A stretch of 64,000 nucleotides of DNA from Gammaproteobacteria bacterium. Lineage in GTDB: Bacteria; Pseudomonadota; Gammaproteobacteria; Nevskiales; Nevskiaceae. Positions within the stretch are counted from its first letter, which is position 1. Each line of letters opens with the position of its first letter. The position numbers and the translations under genes were made by a program. Location of the stretch: assembly GCA_026398815.1 (NCBI GenBank), contig JAPLSA010000018.1:58893-122892 (forward strand). Direction: 5' to 3'. The notes under the pieces were generated by a model. The model had not been told where the DNA came from and searched no databases. It was given only the letters and a program-made list of their open reading frames with translations. This document shows, in pieces, positions 62,122 through 64,000 of this stretch.

Positions 62122-63827
62122 GTGCGCCTCGGGCTTTCGAGCAGTTCGGGGAAATCGGCTTCCAGATATTCCTGCTCGCCACGCGTGCCAGCCGCACGGC
62201 GCCCGGCTTCGGTGGCGCGCAGTTCGTTGCGGCGGACCTTGCCGGACACCGTCTTGGGCAACTCGCAGAACTCCAGCACACGGATCTTCTGGTACGGCGC
62301 CAGCCGCTCGCGGGCAAACAGCAGGATCGCCTTCGCGGTATCGGCGTTTGCGGCATGTCCCGGCGCCAGCACCACGCAGGCCTTGGGCACGCAAAGGCGC
62401 TTCGGATCGGGGCTGTCGAACACCGCCGCCTCGGCAACGGCCGGATGCTCCAGCAAGGCACTTTCCAGCTCGAACGGCGAGATCCGGTAGTCCGAACTCT
62501 TGAACACGTCGTCGGTGCGGCCGACGTACCAGTAGTAGCCATCGGCATCGATCGATGCGACATCAGCGGTGCCGTAGTGCGAGCCGCCGAGCGCCTTCGC
62601 GGTCTTCGCCTCATCGCCGGCGTAGCCGGCCATGATCGCGGTCGGCCGGGGCGTCAGCCGCACCGAGATTTCGCCTTCCTTGGCCGGCTTGCCGTCGAGA
62701 TCGAGCAGGTCGATCGCATAGCCCGGCAGCGGCCGACCCATCGAACCCGGTCGCAGCGGCTGGCCGGGCGGGTTGCCGAGCATTGCCGTCGATTCGGTCT
62801 GGCCGAAGCCTTCGCGGATGCTGATGCCCCAGGCGCTCTTCACCTGCTCGATCACTTCCGGATTCAGCGGCTCGCCGGCGCTGGTCAGCTCGCGCAGGCG
62901 CACCGGATGCGCCTTCAGGTCTTCGAGAATCAGGCTGCGCCAGGCGGTTGGCGGCGCGCACAGGCTGGTGACGCCGCAGCGGGCGATGGTCGCCAAGGTC
63001 CTGGCGGCATCGAAGCGGCCCTGGTTGTAGATGAACACCGTCGCGCCAACCTGCCAGGGCGCGAAGAAACAACTCCAGGCGTGCTTGGCCCAGCCCGGCG
63101 AGCTGATGTTCAGGTGCACATCACCCGGCTGCAGGCCGAGCCAGTACAGCGTGCTCAGATGGCCGACCGGATAGCTGGTCTGGGTGTGCAGCACCATCTT
63201 CGGCTTCGAGGTGGTGCCGGAGGTGAAGTACAGCACACAGGGATCGCTGCCCTGGGTCGGGCCATCCGGCGCGTAGTCGAACGGCGCCTGCGCCACATCG
63301 GCGTAGCCGGTCCAGCCGGGCGCTGCGCCGCCGACGACGATCTTCAGGCGGCCGTCAGCGATGCCGTCGAATTTGGCGACGCTGGCAGCATCGGCGATCA
63401 CCGCCCGCATCGCGCCGCGTTCGATGCGGTCCTGCAGATCAGCCGCCGACAGGATCTGCGTGGCCGGTGCCAGCACCGCGCCGAGCTTGATCGCCGCCAG
63501 CATCGTTTCCCACAGCTCGACCCGGTTCGGCAGCATCACCAGCAGGCGATCGCCACGAGCGATGCCAAGGCTGCGCAGCCAGTTCGCGGTGCGATCGGAC
63601 GCGATCCGCAGTTCCTCGAAGCTTCGCTTCAGTTCGCTGCCCTGCTCGTCGACGATCCACAGCGCGGTGGCGTGGTTGCCGCGCGCCAGATCGTCGAAAT
63701 GATCGAGCGCCCAGTTGAACGCCGGCAGCTGCGGCCAGGCGAATTCGCGGAGCGCCGACGGGTAATCGCTGCGATGGCGCAGCAGCAGGTCGCGGGCCGC
63801 ACGGAAGGCGGCGGTGGCGGGGCTCAT
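62118..63827 (-). CDS. AMP-forming acyl-CoA synthetase (benzoate/medium-chain or CymE-like)
   Basis: 569 aa. The P-loop-like YFTSGTTSKPK spans 200-210, GFGQTES is the aromatic/acyl binding core, GYYWYVGRTDDVFKSSDYRISPFE is the hinge, and the catalytic lysine is K530 in PKTVSGKVRR. It links a carboxylate to CoA with ATP. In p-cymene/p-cumate degraders, cymE encodes a similar ligase, and isobutyrate is released in that pathway, so an isobutyryl-CoA or related short branched acid role is plausible. An arylcarboxyl-CoA role cannot be excluded. It begins 4 bp after the aldolase stop. Confidence 0.88.
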   Translation of the reverse strand: MSPATAAFRAARDLLLRHRSDYPSALREFAWPQLPAFNWALDHFDDLARGNHATALWIVDEQGSELKRSFEELRIASDRTANWLRSLGIARGDRLLVMLPNRVELWETMLAAIKLGAVLAPATQILSAADLQDRIERGAMRAVIADAASVAKFDGIADGRLKIVVGGAAPGWTGYADVAQAPFDYAPDGPTQGSDPCVLYFTSGTTSKPKMVLHTQTSYPVGHLSTLYWLGLQPGDVHLNISSPGWAKHAWSCFFAPWQVGATVFIYNQGRFDAARTLATIARCGVTSLCAPPTAWRSLILEDLKAHPVRLRELTSAGEPLNPEVIEQVKSAWGISIREGFGQTESTAMLGNPPGQPLRPGSMGRPLPGYAIDLLDLDGKPAKEGEISVRLTPRPTAIMAGYAGDEAKTAKALGGSHYGTADVASIDADGYYWYVGRTDDVFKSSDYRISPFELESALLEHPAVAEAAVFDSPDPKRLCVPKACVVLAPGHAANADTAKAILLFARERLAPYQKIRVLEFCELPKTVSGKVRRNELRATEAGRRAAGTRGEQEYLEADFPELLESPRRT

Positions 63828-63831
63828 CGGA

Positions 63832-64000
63832 TCAGGCGGCCAGCAGGCCGCGTTCGCGGGCCATGTTGATGGCGGTGTCTTCGATCATGTCTTCCTGTCC
63901 GCCGACCATCTTCTGGCGGCCCAGCTCGATCAGGATTTCCCGCGCCGGCACGCCGTACTTCTTCTCGGCGCGGCGGGCGAACAGCAGGAAGCTCGAATAG
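63832..64000 (-). CDS. 4-hydroxy-2-oxovalerate aldolase, C-terminal end (gene runs off the window)
   Basis: The minus-strand frame from the window edge reads [20 protein letters not shown], then [20 protein letters not shown] and stops at 63832. This is the conserved C-terminus of MhpE/BphI/DmpG/CmtG aldolases, which split 4-hydroxy-2-oxovalerate to pyruvate and acetaldehyde in complex with an acylating aldehyde dehydrogenase. The dehydrogenase would be expected upstream, outside the window. It completes the lower meta-cleavage pathway of the operon. Confidence 0.9.
   Translation of the reverse strand, partial: YSSFLLFARRAEKKYGVPAREILIELGRQKMVGGQEDMIEDTAINMARERGLLAA

Overview
This is a 64 kb window of high-GC, gene-dense DNA from a catabolically versatile proteobacterium. 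The mix of DUF1302/DUF1329/YCF48/MMPL clusters, wax-ester synthase, AlkB/XylM-type hydroxylase, BadH/BadI-like enzymes and a p-cumate-type operon suggests an aerobic hydrocarbon or terpenoid degrader, perhaps a gammaproteobacterium near Nevskia/Solimonas. That placement is inference. I saw no rRNA, tRNA, CRISPR array, insertion sequence or phage gene.

Layout. 1-2.3 kb: the 3' end of a membrane di-iron hydroxylase, then two TetR regulators. 2.3-5.6 kb: a DECR-like SDR and a molybdopterin oxidoreductase. 5.6-14.1 kb (minus strand): eight tightly packed genes for glycerolipid and neutral-lipid metabolism (alpha/beta hydrolase, PlsB-like, HAD-PlsC fusion, GpsA, WS/DGAT, lipase) ending in two cytochrome-oxidase-III/IV-like membrane genes. 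14.4-25.1 kb: an alicyclic acyl-CoA catabolic cluster: BadH-like and BadI-like enzymes, an MDR reductase, a haloalkane dehalogenase, crotonases, a MaoC pair, a CoA-transferase, an SDR and a thiolase. 25.2-34.9 kb (minus): a TPR-like periplasmic protein, MMPL/RND transporter, DUF1302 barrel, YCF48 propeller and a DUF1329 gene broken by one in-frame TAA. 35.5-41.4 kb: a two-subunit CoA-transferase, CitE-like lyase, an HMG-CoA-synthase-like/DUF35 fusion, an SCP2-type thiolase and a MarR regulator. 41.5-52.3 kb: membrane proteins, a XylB-like alcohol dehydrogenase, a ferredoxin-reductase, a FadL-like porin, secreted unknowns, an ECF sigma/anti-sigma pair and an intact second DUF1329 gene. 52.4-55.4 kb: a lower-GC, repeat-rich stretch with three small unknown genes. 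55.4-64 kb (minus): a p-cumate-type ring-dioxygenation and meta-cleavage operon with its own TetR gene, an acyl-CoA ligase and a small zinc-ribbon protein, running off the window in a 4-hydroxy-2-oxovalerate aldolase.

How it may fit together. Six near-identical palindromes (consensus TAGTATGGTxCCATACTA) lie in intergenic regions at about 2.32, 14.30, 18.31, 35.34, 37.87 and 43.72 kb, five of them between divergent genes. This looks like one TetR-type regulon joining ring beta-oxidation, CoA-transfer, envelope transport, redox and possibly storage-lipid genes; the TetR gene at 1569-2255, which reads away from the first palindrome, is the best candidate regulator. The BadH/BadI ring-opening pair, the aryl/terpenyl alcohol dehydrogenase, the XylM/AlkB-type hydroxylase, the XylA/CymAb-type reductase and the p-cumate-type operon together fit growth on p-menthane-type or other alkyl-substituted cyclic compounds. 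The substrate cannot be fixed from sequence alone.
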